From Lamellibrachia columna (Eukaryota > Annelida > Polychaeta > Sabellida > Siboglinidae), in the NCBI GenBank assembly GCA_963662155.1, contig OY759265.1, positions 44,620,906-44,684,905 on the forward strand: 64,000 nucleotides of DNA, written 5' to 3'. Below the pieces are notes generated by a model. It made no database searches. It was not told the DNA's origin and worked only from the letters and a program-made list of their open reading frames with translations. Numbering within the stretch: the stretch's first letter is position 1; each line of letters starts with the position of its first letter. A program made the translations under genes and the position numbers. Shown here one piece after another: positions 1 through 13,600 of the stretch.

Positions 1-608
1 CTGTCTTGATCGTTATGCATATAGACCAGTCTATCTACGTCCTCATTCATTTTATAGACTACACGATTTTCAACAAAGTTGGCAGCAGTTTGTCGAGGCA
101 GTTTTTGTCTCTGTAAGATTGTCACTTGATTTCATGTATTTTACATCGTTATGCATATGAACAAGTAGTATAAACATTCAGAACAAGTAGTAGAATGTGT
201 AATTCCTATTAATTTAGCTTGATGAAGTGATTATAAAACTGTCATGTTCTGATTAATACCTTTTGTGATATTGTGTGAGATTATTTACTTGATTGGCATG
301 GTCCATGATGTTGTACCACATGTCTGAGCATCTAGTCTCCAGTAGGATCATGCAATGACCGCCTACAGGCATGAGTGAAACACAACACTTAAGTACGTAG
401 AACACTGAGATATACACAACACTTTAAGAACTGTTGGACATGTGAAGTGATGCATTTACATAAATATGATAACACTTATGGTGGTGTTACTGACTGCACG
501 TGCTGTGTCATTTATTCTAATTTAAGTGAAATGTTAAGTGAAGCTAGATTTGATAAACAGTTAATTTACCTAGCAGCAGCAGCATTTTATGACAAGTGCT
601 GTACTTGT

Positions 609-1085
609 GTAGTTAATGGTCCAGTGTGTTTTGTGTGGTAAAAATGGCATTGTCTAAGTACATGTGTAGTTGGTGGCCCAGTGTGTTATATTTGGGGAAA
701 AAAGGGCTTTGTCTCAGTACACGTGTAGTTAGTGGCCCAGTGTGTCTGGGTGGTAAAACAGGCATTGTTCCACTATAAGTATAGTTAGTAGCCCAGTGTG
801 TTTTGTGTGGGGAAAAAGGGCTTTGTCTCAGTACAATTGTAGTTAGTGGCCCAGTGTGTTTTTGTATGGTAAAAAGAGCTTCGTCTCAGTACATGTGTAG
901 TTAGTGGCCCAATGTGTATTGTAGTAAAAAGGGCATTGTCTCAGTACATGTGTAGTTAGTGGCCCAGTGTGTTTTGTGTGGTAAAAAGGCATTGTCTCAA
1001 TGCATGTGTAGTTTGTGGCCCAGTGTGTTTTGTCTGGTAAAGCAGGCATTGTTCCAGTACATGTGTAGTTAGCAGCAAGTGGCCC
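609..1085. repeat. About 57-bp tandem repeat
   Basis: Eight to nine copies of 'gtagttagtggcccagtgtg...ggcattgtctcagtacat'. Degraded pieces of the same unit recur to about 1930, so the array was once longer. Confidence 0.9.
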
Positions 1086-1106
1086 CTATTGTTTTGTTTG
1101 AATCCA

Positions 1107-1542
1107 GGACATAACCCCCACCGGAAAAAACTCCCTCACTTTAATATAAATATGGACGAAACCCCACCTATTATAGTGAAATTAAATTGCATGACCTGTT
1201 ATGTTAAATCAAATTCCGTTTTTGATTGCTTCAGTTAGGTTGTGTAATTTAACTGTTTGTTTGTTGGGAGAACAACTTCTTCTACTCTGTTCTATGTGTC
1301 TTATTACAATGTCAGACGCTTTTCCAGACAGAGGACTTGGCTTCCCAACAGTCTGAATTGAACTATATGTGATCTCCACACGAAGATTCCATTTCCTATA
1401 AACATGCAGGAAATGTGACAATTTTTTTTACACAACACTGTGTCTGTCCCAGAGGCAAGTTTGAACTGAGGGGGTTTATCCAGAGAAATTTTTGACCATA
1501 TTTATATTAAACTGAGTGGGTTTGTCCAAGGGGTTTATGTCC
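1107..1542. mobile_element. MITE-like element with about 60-bp imperfect inverted ends
   Basis: The left end (GGACATAACCCCC...CACTTTAATATAAATATGG) is repeated in reverse complement at about 1464-1542 (CCATATTTATATTAAACTGAG...GGGGTTTATGTCC). About 290 bp of unrelated noncoding sequence lies between. The ends mark a non-autonomous DNA transposon; no clear target duplication is visible. Confidence 0.65.
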
Positions 1543-2164
1543 GGTTACCAATTTTTTGTGTGAAGAAAACATGGTCGAGTAATCAGTGACCTGTGTGTTT
1601 TTGGTCTCAGTACAGATTTTTTTAAGGTCTATTATGCTTTAGCGTTGACACAGTTTGTATGTAGTCATTAGAATAGGGTTATTGATATAGATCCAAAGAG
1701 TGGCCCAGTGGATAAAACGGACATGGTCTCAATATATGCGTAGTAGGTGGCCCGAAGTTGTTTGTAAAGACATGGTCCATTATGTTGTGATTCCTTTATA
1801 TAGTTAGCGTATTGTTTGGTGAAGTGGGCAACGCTCCCAGTACATGTTCAGTTAGTAACTATGGGTTTGTTTTTGGGTCTATTGGATGTGATTTTAGCAT
1901 GTGTGTGATTAGTGGCCCGTGGGTTTCTTTGGTAACGAGGGTACAGCCTAGATAGTGGCCCCATGACCACTCAACACTATTGTTTGGTCACTACATGTTC
2001 ACTTGCCCACTGTGTTATGTTTACTGATGACAACAGGCTCTAGTTAGTGTCATGATGTGCTCCACTTGGTGATTGAGGACACTGTTAGGGTCATTCAGCA
2101 CTTCACATTATTAGTTTCACTTCATTACAGGCCATCAAATCATAGTGGTTGTGCATAGGATTGC

Positions 2165-2290
2165 ACTGGCAGTGTGTGCGTGCATGTGCGCGTGTGTTTA
2201 CATGCATGTGCGCACTGTGTGTGCATGCGCATTGCATGTGTGTGCACGCATTGTGTGCATGCGTGCATATGTGCTCACACGTGCACGTTC
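2165..2290. repeat. Alternating purine-pyrimidine (TGCA/TG) tract
   Basis: Dense TGTGCG/TGCATG alternation. Such sequence can adopt left-handed DNA; no gene signal. Confidence 0.7.
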
Positions 2291-2481
2291 ACTGTTGTAG
2301 CAAATCAGATGCAATACATTGAATCCTGACGTGGTTGCATTTTCTGAGTAGGTGTTTGTGTTCAATGTATGTGGGAGTAATATATTATGTTTTTCTCCGG
2401 TCTGTTGGATGATTTGTTATGTATGGGTTTGTTGGTGTTGTTCCCAGGCTTGCTACTATGTGTCAGCTGCTCACAAAAGAG

Positions 2482-2990
2482 GGTGTGTAGGGTTTGTAAG
2501 TGAAGTTAAGGAAAGTATATGGGGTTTATAAGTGAAGTTAAGGGAAGTGTATGAGGTTTGTAAGTGAAGTTAAGGGAAGTGTGTAGGGTTTGTAAGTGAA
2601 CTTAGGGAAAGTGTGTTAGGTTTGTAAGTGAAGTTAGGGAAAATGTGTTAGGTTTGTAAGTGAAGTTAGGGAAAGTGTGTGGGGTTTGTAAGTGAAGTTA
2701 GGGAAAGAGTGTGGGGTTTGTAAGTGAAGTTAGGGAAAGTGTGTGGGGTTTGTAAGTGAAGTTAGGGAAAGTGGGTGGGGTTTGTAAGTGAAGTTAGGGA
2801 AAGTGTGTGGGGTTTGTAAGTGAAGTTAGGGAAAGTGTGTGGGGTTTGTAAGTGAAGTTAGGGAAAGTGGGTGGGGTTTGTAAGTGAAGTTAGGGAAAGT
2901 GTGTGGGGTTTGTAAGTGAAGTTGGAGAAAGTATGTGGGGTTTGTAAGTGAAGTTAGGGAAAGTGTGTGGGGTTTATAAGTGAAGTTTAA
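2482..2990. repeat. 32-bp minisatellite
   Basis: About 16 copies of 'ggtttgtaagtgaagttagg' plus 'gaaagtgtgtgg', diverging at the 5' end and homogeneous in the middle. Confidence 0.95.
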
Positions 2991-2999
2991 AAGGATATG

Positions 3000-4250
3000 C
3001 GTTTCTAAGTGTAGTTATATTTGTTATTGTAGATTGTCATAATTCATTCAGTTGTATAAATGTATACCTGACAATAGACAATTATGTAGATCAGTAGACA
3101 GCATTTGTGCAGTAATCCGCCAGGGGTGTGAAGTATGAAGTGCATATCAATATTGTGTCGTAAAGGTTTAACAATGAGCTTGCATAGGGTGTGTTGTATG
3201 TTGTCTAGTCAATGTTTAGTATTGTTGCTGACCTTTTCTGACCTTCTAATTAAGTATTCACCCAACTAGTGTGTACATTCATGTGCTTGCTTACTTTTAT
3301 GAAGTAAGTGTCGGTAAGGGAAAATGGGCTTGACTACCTGCACGCCCCCTGCTTCTACTTGCTGTCATGATGTATGATAAACAAGTGTTTTTTCTTCATT
3401 CAGTACACCATGTCGTTTATGTTGACTTTGAATCACGATCTCCAGAAAAAATTTATTTAACCCTTTGCTCTTCACTGGTACTAAACGTAGTTTGGTTTTG
3501 GTAGAACGACAGGATGATGTTGTCAGTTAAAGTTAAGGTCTTTGATTGTGTTCATTAGAGCATATCAGATTCCTAGTGGTGATATAACAAATGATAGTGT
3601 ACCCCCAGTAATTGAAAAGAATATTTGCCATGGTTGAATGCCTAAGTGTTGCACTGCTCCTATTTCACAGCCAATACTAGGGGAGGGGGATGGGGTATTG
3701 TATTTAATAGAACAGATTACGGCTAAGGTCTCCGTTTAACAGTTTAATAGTAATCAAGACCACACAGCAATCCCAATTTGCACAACTCTATTATAACAAA
3801 TGCAATCTTAACGCATGATAAAATAGCTGGCTTATAAAATAATTGCAGCTAAGTAAAATTTAGAGAAGCTGAAGGTGTATAATAACTTACAAAAAGTGAG
3901 TGCTATCTACATGTGCTACCCTAGCATGTACCCTGAGCGAGGGCCTTCCTCACAACCATCAACTTGAAACCCACCTGGAAGAAGACCTCTTCCCTCCAGT
4001 GTCCTCTCCTTTTACATTGGGTGCCCTCAAGTGGGTAATTAAATGATGTGTGATGCCCTCCAGTGCCTAAATATATCTATTAACCCTATGATATAAGAAC
4101 GCTTCATGAGCAAAGAGTTATGAAGTTGGCCATGTCATCTACAGTAGTTGTAATGATGGTATCTACAAAAGCATTCTGCATAAAATAAATTCATAATATT
4201 TGCTTACTTAATCCGCTTTGTACCTACTGGCAGTAGTTTGCAGCCTGCTT
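3000..4250. other. No gene seen
   Basis: AT-rich noncoding sequence between the 32-bp minisatellite and the LINE tails. I found no exon with ARFGAP1 resemblance or any convincing open frame. Confidence 0.5.
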
Positions 4251-4255
4251 ATTTA

Positions 4256-4410
4256 ATCCCCCCCCCCACAGTTGAGTTCTTCTCCCTGTTGTTTTTCGGT
4301 TGTCCTGTTTTCAGTATTCTTTAGGGGTCCATCTCAAAGCTATTTTGGCTAAGTTGTTATTCTCATTTCGCAGCATGTGGCCAGTGCATCTCCATCTTTT
4401 TTGTGGTGAG
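4256..4410 (-). mobile_element. RTE/Nimb-like LINE C-terminal fragment
   Basis: The minus-strand frame reads RWRCTGHMLRNENNN and ALRWTPKEY followed by KTTGRRTQLW. This resembles the RWKWVGHILRMEKN...ALTWTPEGR...KTTWRS tail of the LINE at 61.9-64 kb. Decayed; bounded by a C8 run. Confidence 0.65.
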
Positions 4411-4545
4411 CAAGTCATGCCATGAGGATGTTTAACGAGATTTAATAAGATTGCCTTGCAAAACAACAAGTTCCATCTGGACAAGGAATCCATTGCCATA
4501 TCGAGAGCCCAACAATTCTCAATCTATGTATGACCCGCCCTTATC
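4411..4545 (-). mobile_element. CR1 3'-end fragment
   Basis: Read on the minus strand, it matches the last codons and 3' UTR of the CR1 at 14490-14625 (GATATCTgataaGGGCGGG, 'gttgggctctcgat', 'ccttgtcca'). It directly abuts an RTE/Nimb-like tail at 4256-4410. Confidence 0.75.
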
Positions 4546-4549
4546 AGAT

Positions 4550-6860
4550 ATCTGTCGATTTTATTTTTAAACACTATCATCAGATCATGAACTCCAGCCT
4601 GTGTTTGACTGCACATAGTGCAATTTGTGTTGCATTTAATTTTGTTAGGGAGATAGTCACTTGTAAGTCATGCTTGATAAACCAGGAGAGGTGGACAGAT
4701 TCCTGTGAGAACTACTATAGAGGAAAAGGGTGTAGCAGCAGCAGCGGGACTGGTCTTATTGTTGGCACTCTTACAAAATCAATGAGATGGTGTACAGCAT
4801 AATCATAAAGACAACACTCGCATGAGGTGGCCAGTCAGTGCTGGAGCGGGGCACGTGTGACAACACTGAGTCTATGAGTGACGCAATGCCAAACTAGGAG
4901 GAACCTGGACGCTTTGTGTGCAAGAATCATCTGGTGGTGGACACCTGGACCACAGGTAGAACCAGGCATTGCTTCGTGATATCTGATTTCTATTGTGTCT
5001 ATTTTTGTCACTGTGATTTCTTGGGGCTTGCAGTATGAAAGAAATCAGGAAGGCTCAGTATGTGTTTGTGTGAAATGACGTATATGACTATGAGTTGACT
5101 TTGGTTTGATGTTGATTTGATTTGCGTAGTTGTGTGTGTAATGTGGTGTGTGTGTTTGTGTTTGGGTGTGGGATGTGCTTTGTGTGTAACAAAATTCAAC
5201 TGAAGCTGGGACTTGCTATGAAGGATCATCGATTAGATGGCATGATCACTGTTGCTTTCATTTTAGACCAAATAAAACTGAAGAAATGGAAGCGACTAAT
5301 TTGTGCTTGTGTTTCAAGAGGCGGATTGAAAAAGATAGTGGCTGAACTTTTGGACGTTGATGTGAAACTTCCGAGTGCCAACGTCTTTTATGTTGCCTGC
5401 AGTGGAGCTTTCTAGCTCTGCAGTAATGGGTCACTAGTCTGTCTGTGAGGACTTTATTTATGAGGTGAATGTGGCAGGGGGTGCATTAATTATGTTACTC
5501 ATGTAAACGTCTCTCGCTGCAATGTCTTCGTCATATGTCCTTGCCAAGCACACAAGTGGGCAGACTGACTTTTTGCTGCAGATTGTCACACAGTTGTCAT
5601 GGCAAAGGTTCATTGCTAATTGACGATGTAACACGATAACGGAAATTGTCCCAAAGGAACCCAGTTAATTTCTGGGAAATCATGCTGAATGCTGCCGAGA
5701 AACTTTCACTGGTGTGCGTGAAGAGGAAATGAGAAATCATATGATAATCAATGGGGTTGTTTCTATAATGTGTTGTTAAGTTGGTACGAGACATTTGTTA
5801 GCAGTACTTAAGACTAGAACATATTACATTCTCGTTAGTTGCTGCATTCTTATCTTGGTGTAAACTGTGATGCTGTCTTCTAGGAATGCTGGTATTATTT
5901 CCTCATGTATTTTCTATGAAAGGTTACAGTGTATGTGGCGTGCAGTGGTCCAGTGGCTCTAGCACCAGACTCTCACTTGAGATTCCGATGCTGCACTGTT
6001 GCTGTTCAAAGCTTGGGCAATTTCACGCCACATTGCCTGTATCTTTCTGAAGAGACACTAAAAGCCACTGGTCCCTTCTACCTGGTGTCTGTGCCACGGG
6101 AAGTAAAATATTTAGGTAAATGTATAACTTGTCATGCACTCACAGAGCTGGTGATTTCTATCAGTCAACTCAGTAATATATAATTATAAACTCCTGTTTG
6201 GAGTACATCCAATAAGATATAAGGGGTATGTAATCACAATATATTAAAGAATGTTTTGGAGAAAGTAACAGTAAGGTGCCCAGCTTGTAGAGTGGCTGTA
6301 GGCGGCCAGTCCCTCTTTGTAGGGGTGTATGGTGTGCTTTGTGAAACTGTTAGGTCAACAGCTGCAAACCTTGTCAACAAGCTTTGTATGCGTAGAGATG
6401 TAGGGCGATCAGAAAGCTGCCTGCCAGTTTGTATTTTGCCTCTTACAGTAAACAAGAAGGCCTTGGTGGCTACCCAGGCAAACAGAGACAGAGTCAGCCA
6501 AAAGGACACTAGCAGAATAAAATGTTTTATTGTTTCCTTGTATGATTTCGACACTTTGATGGGACGGATCAGTTTCAAGTACACAATTGTGAGCGTTTGT
6601 TAATCTTTTGTTTTGGGTTAACCACTTGGCAGGAGACTTAGAAATATATCGTTGATGGAAGCTTACAACTTTCACATTTTACCACAACTTGAGATCTCAG
6701 GTTATGATATTATTTTGATGATATGGTAATTACCTCTCAAGAAACTCTTGTGTTATTTCCTGATATTTTGGCCAATTGTCTTGGCCTTTGTCAGTGGACT
6801 GATGTCGCCATAGATACGTCACATCATGACAAATATACAGAATGAATACAAGTCTTTCAA
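4550..6860. other. No gene seen apart from a SINE
   Basis: Several open frames of 80-116 codons (for example 5122-5415 and 6256-6603) have no recognisable family and overlap on both strands, so I treat them as chance. The SINE at 5935-6112 is the only identifiable element. Confidence 0.5.
5935..6112 (+). mobile_element. tRNA-derived SINE, copy 1
   Basis: A-box-like TGGTCCAGTGG near the 5' end, degenerate B box, then the family tail 'tctttctgaagagacacta...ccactggtccc...ggtgtctgtgcca...ggaagtaaaat', shared with copies at 17.7 and 47.95 kb. Confidence 0.7.
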
Positions 6861-6861
6861 A

Positions 6862-9800
6862 TCAAATCAAATTTATTGTAACTACAATACATACAAATCA
6901 AATCAAGGCAAACCCTATATAATAGTTCATTATTGAATAAGAAGTAAACTTGAGTCTTGTGTTAAAATAATTCCAAATTATAGCACCCTTAATTCTTACA
7001 GAACGAAGTCTTATTTCTAAAGTTGCCATGGATATGTGTATTTGTGTAGATTGTCTTGTATTGTAACTATGAACATCTTGATTAAGTTTAAACATATTAT
7101 AAAAAATTGGTAGAAGACCACTGTTGTATTTATACATAAACTTTTGTATTGAGTATACATATAGTTGTCTAAACGTTAAGATGTTTAGTAGTTTAAAGAT
7201 AGGTTTAGTATGAGTTGATCTATTAGCTGAAACAAACATTCTCACTGCTTTCTTTTGAACCTTTAAAATACTTGAACAATATGAGTCAAATGCACCACCC
7301 CACACTTCAATACAATAGGTCAAATGAGGGAATAAAAACGAGTAATATAAGGTGACCAAGTATGGTCTAGTTAATAATCTTTTGGCTTTATTGATAATGC
7401 CAAAGTCTTTAGAGATTTTACATTTAACTTTATCAATGTGTTCAGCCCAATTAAGTTTGTTATCAATAGTAACGCCAATAAATGTTGTAGAGGATACTTG
7501 CTTAATAGCATTATCATTAATTTCAAGTTTTGTTGGTTTGATATGTTTTCTGTTGGATGTTCTAAATATCATGTGTTGGGTCTTATCAATGTTTAAAGAT
7601 AATTTGTTAGCATTTAACCAAGCTACAAGTTTTTTTAGCTCAGGATTCATTTAGTTAGCTATATCATCCAATTGATCACCCTGTATAAATAATACACTAG
7701 TGTCATCGGCAAATAATAAGGAGAAAAGAATATCTGAGACATTAGCAATATCATTGATATATAATAGAAACAGCAATGGCCCCAGTATGGAACCTTGAGG
7801 CACTCCACAAGTAATAGAGAGTTTAGTGGAGCTAGTGTTATTGTAATACACATATTGACTTCTATTAGATAAATAACTTTTAATCCAGTCATTGGCTAAG
7901 CCACGTATACCATAACATTGGAGTGTTTGACACAGTATCTCTTGGTCAACAGTATCAAATGCTTTAGATAAATCTAAGAACACCCCTAGCACAAACTGTT
8001 TGTGTTTTAGTGCTTCTGATATTTTGTCTACAATGGTCATTAGTGCCATGCTAGTGGAGTGATTTTTTCAAAAACCGAACTGATATTTGTACAGAATGTT
8101 ATACTTATTAATAAAATTTAACAGCCTGTTGTACATTAGTCTTTCCAATATTTGAGAGAAAGTAGGTAATATTGAAATTGGTTGGTAGTTAAGAAAATAA
8201 TTTGTTTTCCTTAGCTTTGTAGATAGGTATTACCTTAGCTATTTTTAATTCATCTGGGAATATTCCAGTAGTTATAGAGAGATTATATAAATATGTTAAT
8301 GGTTTAATAAAGCTTTTATATGTTTTTTTTATTACTTTATAGGAAATGTCATCCCATCCAAGACTAGATATTTTGAGAGAGTTTACTGATATCTCATTTT
8401 CAGTTACTGGTTCAAGATATATAGTTTTAGTATTGCTGTTTTTCGTGTATAATATAGGGTCTGTTTGGTTCTATGGAATGTTTTTTGCTAGGTTAGAGCC
8501 AACATTTATATAGAACTTATTAAAACATTCGCTTACTTGTTTTTTGTCTGATGTTACAAATTTGTTGATGATGAATTTTTTTTGCGTTATATGTTCATGA
8601 TTCTTGTTTATTATTTCTTTTAAAAGGGACCAAGACTTTTTAAGGTTATGCTTATTTTCTTCAAAGAGAGTTGCGTAATGTTCACATTCAGATTTCCTTA
8701 GTAAGCCATTCAACTTACTTTTGTATACTTTATATTTAGTTTCGTTATATCTTGTGTTTTGTCTAACATATTTAACATAGAGTCTATTCTTCTCTTTTAT
8801 TGAGTTTTTTAGCCCATATGTTAGCCATGGTTTCCTATTCTTGTAGTTAAGCTTAATTGTTTTATGGGAAAGCAGTCATTGTATTCTCGCAGTAGTGACT
8901 TATAGAATACTGAGTAGGCTGTTTGACAATTATTTGTGTATGTCATAATATCCCAGTCAAGATTTTGCATGTTATTATAAAATTTATCTATGTTTGCTTG
9001 GAAAAAGTTTCTGTTTGTTGTGTATTTAAGATAGTTGGTTAATTTGCAATTATTATCAATGAGAGATATTGGGAAGTGGTTAGATGTATCTGTATACATA
9101 ATGCCCAGGAGCATGTTTTTTTTTTTTAAATTATCAATTAATGTTGCCGATTGATTAGTTACTCATGTTGGTTTATTTATTAATGGAATATAAGAGTGTA
9201 AAAACATCAAGTTTAAAAAAATTGCATGTTGGTACATGTACTTCATGGTTAAACAGATTAATGTTAAAGTCACCCATAATGTAACATAATTTGTTTTCGT
9301 TGTTGAGAATACGAAGTATATTAGACATTTCATCAATAAATTTGTTTATATCATTGTTTGGTGGTATGTATATGACACCAACTATAATATCTTTACCATA
9401 TGCAATACTATCTTTATGAATCTCTATAAACTTACATTCTATGTAATCATTTAATTTAGTAATGTCTAATCTAGTGTGGTATGCAATATTGTCTTTAATA
9501 TAGAGTGCAACACCACCACCTACTTTAGTATGCCTATAAATATGCTCTGCTTTGTATCCTGGTAAATCACAACAGTTGACATTGTAGTCTTGACACCATG
9601 TTTTGTTAATACCAATAACCGAAAAATTATGATTTTGTACATGGAGATACTGATCTAATTCATGTAGATGTTTGCTAATACTTTGAATATTAGTGCGTAG
9701 TAAAGAAAACATTTTGTTCATTACTGACAGTTGAGAACATTTGTTAATAAAAGTGTCTTCAACAAAATAGTCACAGTTATTTTGTACGGCTGAGTACATG

Positions 9801-10080
9801 TTATTAAAATATTGTAAATCCGGATCATTATTGTACATAGGAAAATTATGGTTATTATTATTCAAATCAAAACGATTAAGTAGCTTATTTTGTGAATCAC
9901 AAAACGATATATTCGTAACATCAAACCAGTCATCAGATATGGCACTGAAGAAATCATAGTTATTTTTGAAATGATTAAAAGGCAGAATAGATGAAATGCA
10001 TTTAATGCATTGCCAGTTGGTAAGAGAGGTCATGTCACATTTCAAGAAACCAAAAGGTCAATCCATTATAATATAATTTT
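6862..10080 (-). mobile_element. Decayed CR1/L2-like non-LTR retrotransposon
   Basis: The endonuclease part is in a frame at 10045-9173 (GGGVALYIKDNI, GVIYIPPNN, IMGDFNINL). Reverse transcriptase is at 8049-7651 ([37 protein letters not shown]), and a thumb/C-terminal region at 7650-6898 ends near YSIMNYYIG. Frames are broken by stops and shifts near 9170, 8820, 8470, 8060 and 7650. The endonuclease Glu of the usual ETW motif reads KTW. The 3' end is an (ATTTG)n-like tail at 6862-6890. Inactive. Confidence 0.88.
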
Positions 10081-10696
10081 GTTTCATTTAGTACTAGAGA
10101 GAGGAGAAACTAACTCTTCACGTTGTTCACTTGTTGTATGCTAATGAATAAGCTATGGTGAAAGCCTGCTTATTGCACGCTTTCATCTTAGGAATAGTTG
10201 TGAGGCCTAAATTGAAGGACAGTTTTGTCCTGTAGATAAAAATCTTATAACCGCCTCCATGTAGTAATTGATAAATGAAACAGGCTGCAAAGTTATGTGA
10301 GGTTACCACTTAAAAGTGCCAGACCACACTCTAACCCTTCAGAAGGAAGTCTAGCTTCTTAATTATTGTTCTGCGCTGACCCAAGCTGGTCATTTGATCA
10401 CTAGGCCTGATTGACAATGACCCATTGTGTATTTGACCACCAGGCCCATCCTGTTGATGTAATAGACAAAGTGGCTAGAGACTGAATCCTGGGAGTGTCC
10501 AAGCAGGTCATCTCCTATATTGATTGCTGGTCATTCACGTCTCTGACTCCTTGGTAGCGACAGCTGACTGCATTATATGGCACTTTGAAACACTTTTGGG
10601 TAGTCATAACTAAATTACAGCTGAATACCGTCATGATTGCAGATAGTAAGTTGTAATTAAGAGATAGGACTACACTAAGACTGTCTGTGTTTGTAG
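10081..10696. other. Intron sequence before the first visible ARFGAP1 exon
   Basis: Noncoding between the decayed LINE and the acceptor at 10695-10696; nothing recognised. Confidence 0.5.
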
Positions 10697-13600
10697 GTGG
10701 GACAGTTGGCAGTGACCGCTACGCAGAAGACAAAAGACCTCGGCAGTTCAGTCAACGAGAAGGTATCAGTATTGCTTCAGTGTTATTCGCGTGCTGGGAA
10801 TGGATTTTCACATGGGATATATTTTGTTACTTTTTGTTGCTAGTATCGTCTTTCACTGTTTACATTGGTAGAGCATGCAGTGCAGTTGTTTTCCCGTTTT
10901 TATGTCGAGTGTCACAAAGTGCTGCGTTTAAATGACTTGTTACCTGGTGATTGTTTGCACATGTTCCCATTTATTTTGTGTGACTCAACAAAGGGATCGC
11001 CTAATTAACAACAGACAGAAATTGAACTGTGCAAAGGTTGTGATTGTTTACGTACATGACATTAATGATTTCCAGCTGTCTAGAAATGTTTAGGCGTGTG
11101 AGTTTGATTGTCTAAGTATTTCAGATGTGTTTTAACTCATGGCAAATGTGCACATGCAAAATGTCACAACATTAAAATGTGCACATGCAAAATGTCACAA
11201 CATTAAAATGTGCACATGCAAAATGTCACAACATTAAAATGTGCACATGCAAAATGTCACAACATTAAAATGTGCACATGCAAAATGTCACAACATTAAA
11301 ATGTGCACATGCAAAATGTCACAACATTAAAATGTGCACATACAAAATGTCACAACATTAAAATTCACAGTCAGTATGTTGCTGGTCAGAATGTCTGCAG
11401 TACTGTTATGCAAATGAATCTGTTACCTGGAATACTGTTTAAGGACTTTCTGTGTCCCAGTGTCAACTTAGGATGTTTCGTTGGGAAATAATGTCCTGTA
11501 ACGTTTTGTTATATGGCAAAATGTTTTAAGGACATTTTAATCAGTGCGGTAATTTGTAAAAAAAATTATTTCATGTGAAATTTTGTTGAGTGTCATAATA
11601 AGGACATTGTTTTCTGTGTCATAATGTCTAAGGACATTTTGTCTGTGGAATATTATTATAATGGTATCAAAACATTTAATTCTGTGTTGTCATGTCTAAG
11701 AACATTTTGTCAGGGGACATGTTATCGTGTGTCATTCTGTCGGGGGACATATAATGTGACATTGTGTCAGTGCACATTTGGCCCGGATGTTAGTGTAGTT
11801 CACTTTGGTTGTTGTATTGCTTGTCTAGTTGCATGGTTGTTGTCAGATGTCTTGTTTCTGTACCACATGTTTAGGTGAAAGAAGGGAAGGTCTTAGAAAA
11901 TGTCACATCAGGGGTGACGCACATTGCAGATCGTGTAAGTAATGATGTCTTCCTGCAGTTGTGTGCATTTTGGGGTGGAATTGAAACATGTTTTTGCAGG
12001 TTGAGTAAACACTCTTTGGTCTCCGATTACTTTCATTTGAATACATGTGTATTCAAACAGTAGTAATTGAGTAGTTTTATATTAATGTTAAAGTACTTTT
12101 TACAGTTATTCATAATAATATGTGAATACCTTTCTAACAGTATTCAAATGCAATCTGCTAAAGTATTTGTATTTATGTGACTACTTTGGCGGATTTTTTC
12201 TATAAGCAGGATAACTTTTCATAGATAAAATGTAATAACCATTGTGTTGCCGATTTACTGAAAGCTGACTTAATCACTATAATTTCTTATAATTAAATAC
12301 TGCAAAACTTACACATTGCCAATTTTACGGCCCTGAAAGTTGGAAGTGGTGGAGCTGAAAATAGTGACCATAATCAAATACATTTTGACATCAATGTAAA
12401 ATCAGAAAGTAAAAATAAGAAAACGTACCAGAGAAACTTCCACAAAGGTAACTACAAAGATATGAGAAAATACTTAGCAAAGCTAGATTGGAATAACATG
12501 CTGATGAATAAGACCGCAATTGAATGTTGGAATATTCTAAAATATGAAATTGAGAGTATCATCGATAAATTTGTTCCCTTCCAAAAACAAGGAAAACGGT
12601 GTAGAAAGAAACACTTGTCAAAAGAGGCTATTAGAAAAATGATGCTAAAACAAACTATGTGGAGGGTTTATAGGCGTACCAGAAAGGACGAAGACTATGC
12701 AAAATACAAAGAGGCACTTAATGCAGCTACAACTGAAATCAGACAATCTAAAAGAAGCTATGAGCAAAAACTAGCATGTAACATAAAAAATGACAGCAAG
12801 AGTTTTTATGCATATGTCAGGAGTAAACAAAACGTACGAGACAAGGTTGGACCTCTAGAAGACAGTGCTGGAAATATAATATCACAGGGGTTTTTAATGG
12901 CGGAAGACCTAAATGGTTACTTTAGTTCAGTGTTTACCAAAGAAGATATTAGTTCATTACCAGTTGCTGATGCTAAATTTCAGGGGGCTAAATCTAACTA
13001 TTTTGGTCCGTTAGTTGTAACTCCAGAATTGGTAGCTAAGAAAATAAAGGCAATGAAGGATAACAAATCACCGGGAGTGGATGGGATTCCTCCAAAATTA
13101 CTAATGGAAACAGTAGAACAAATCAGTATACCACTTGCAAGAGTATTCAACTTGTCATTAAAAGAGGGAGTTGTTCCGTTTGAATGGAAAGAAGCAAACA
13201 TCATACCATTATTTAAAAAGGGTTCGAGAAATAAGTCAGAAAATTACAGACCAGTGAGTTTAACGTCAGTGATTTGTAAATTATTAGAAAGGTTAATTAA
13301 AGACCATATGGTTGAATTCCTCGTTAAGCATAAATTATTAAATTCATCTCAACATGGATTCCTTAAAGCGAGGTCATGCTTAACAAATATGTTATGTTTT
13401 TTGGAAGAAATCACTAAGTGGATAGACGTGGGATCGCCAGTAGATATTATCTACTTAGATTTTCAGAAAGCTTTTGACAAAGTGCCACATCAAAGATTAC
13501 TACTTAAATTAAAAGCCCATGGTATCGGGGATAGCATAACTGACTGGATAGAACAATGGCTGACTGACAGAAGACAACGAGTTGTAGTAGATGGAGAAGT

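Noticed and set aside
2165..3000. CRISPR-like array of regular repeats
   Set aside because: The repeats are head-to-tail 32-bp units without unique spacers in a eukaryotic intron: a minisatellite.
6256..6603. 115-116-aa frames on both strands
   Set aside because: Overlapping frames on opposite strands without motifs or ARFGAP1 resemblance.
10687..10935. Frame VGGTVGSDRYAEDKRPRQFSQ as an exon
   Set aside because: The same exon in the phase-0 frame reads VGQLAVTATQKTKDLGSSVN, matches ARFGAP1 and joins the next exon.
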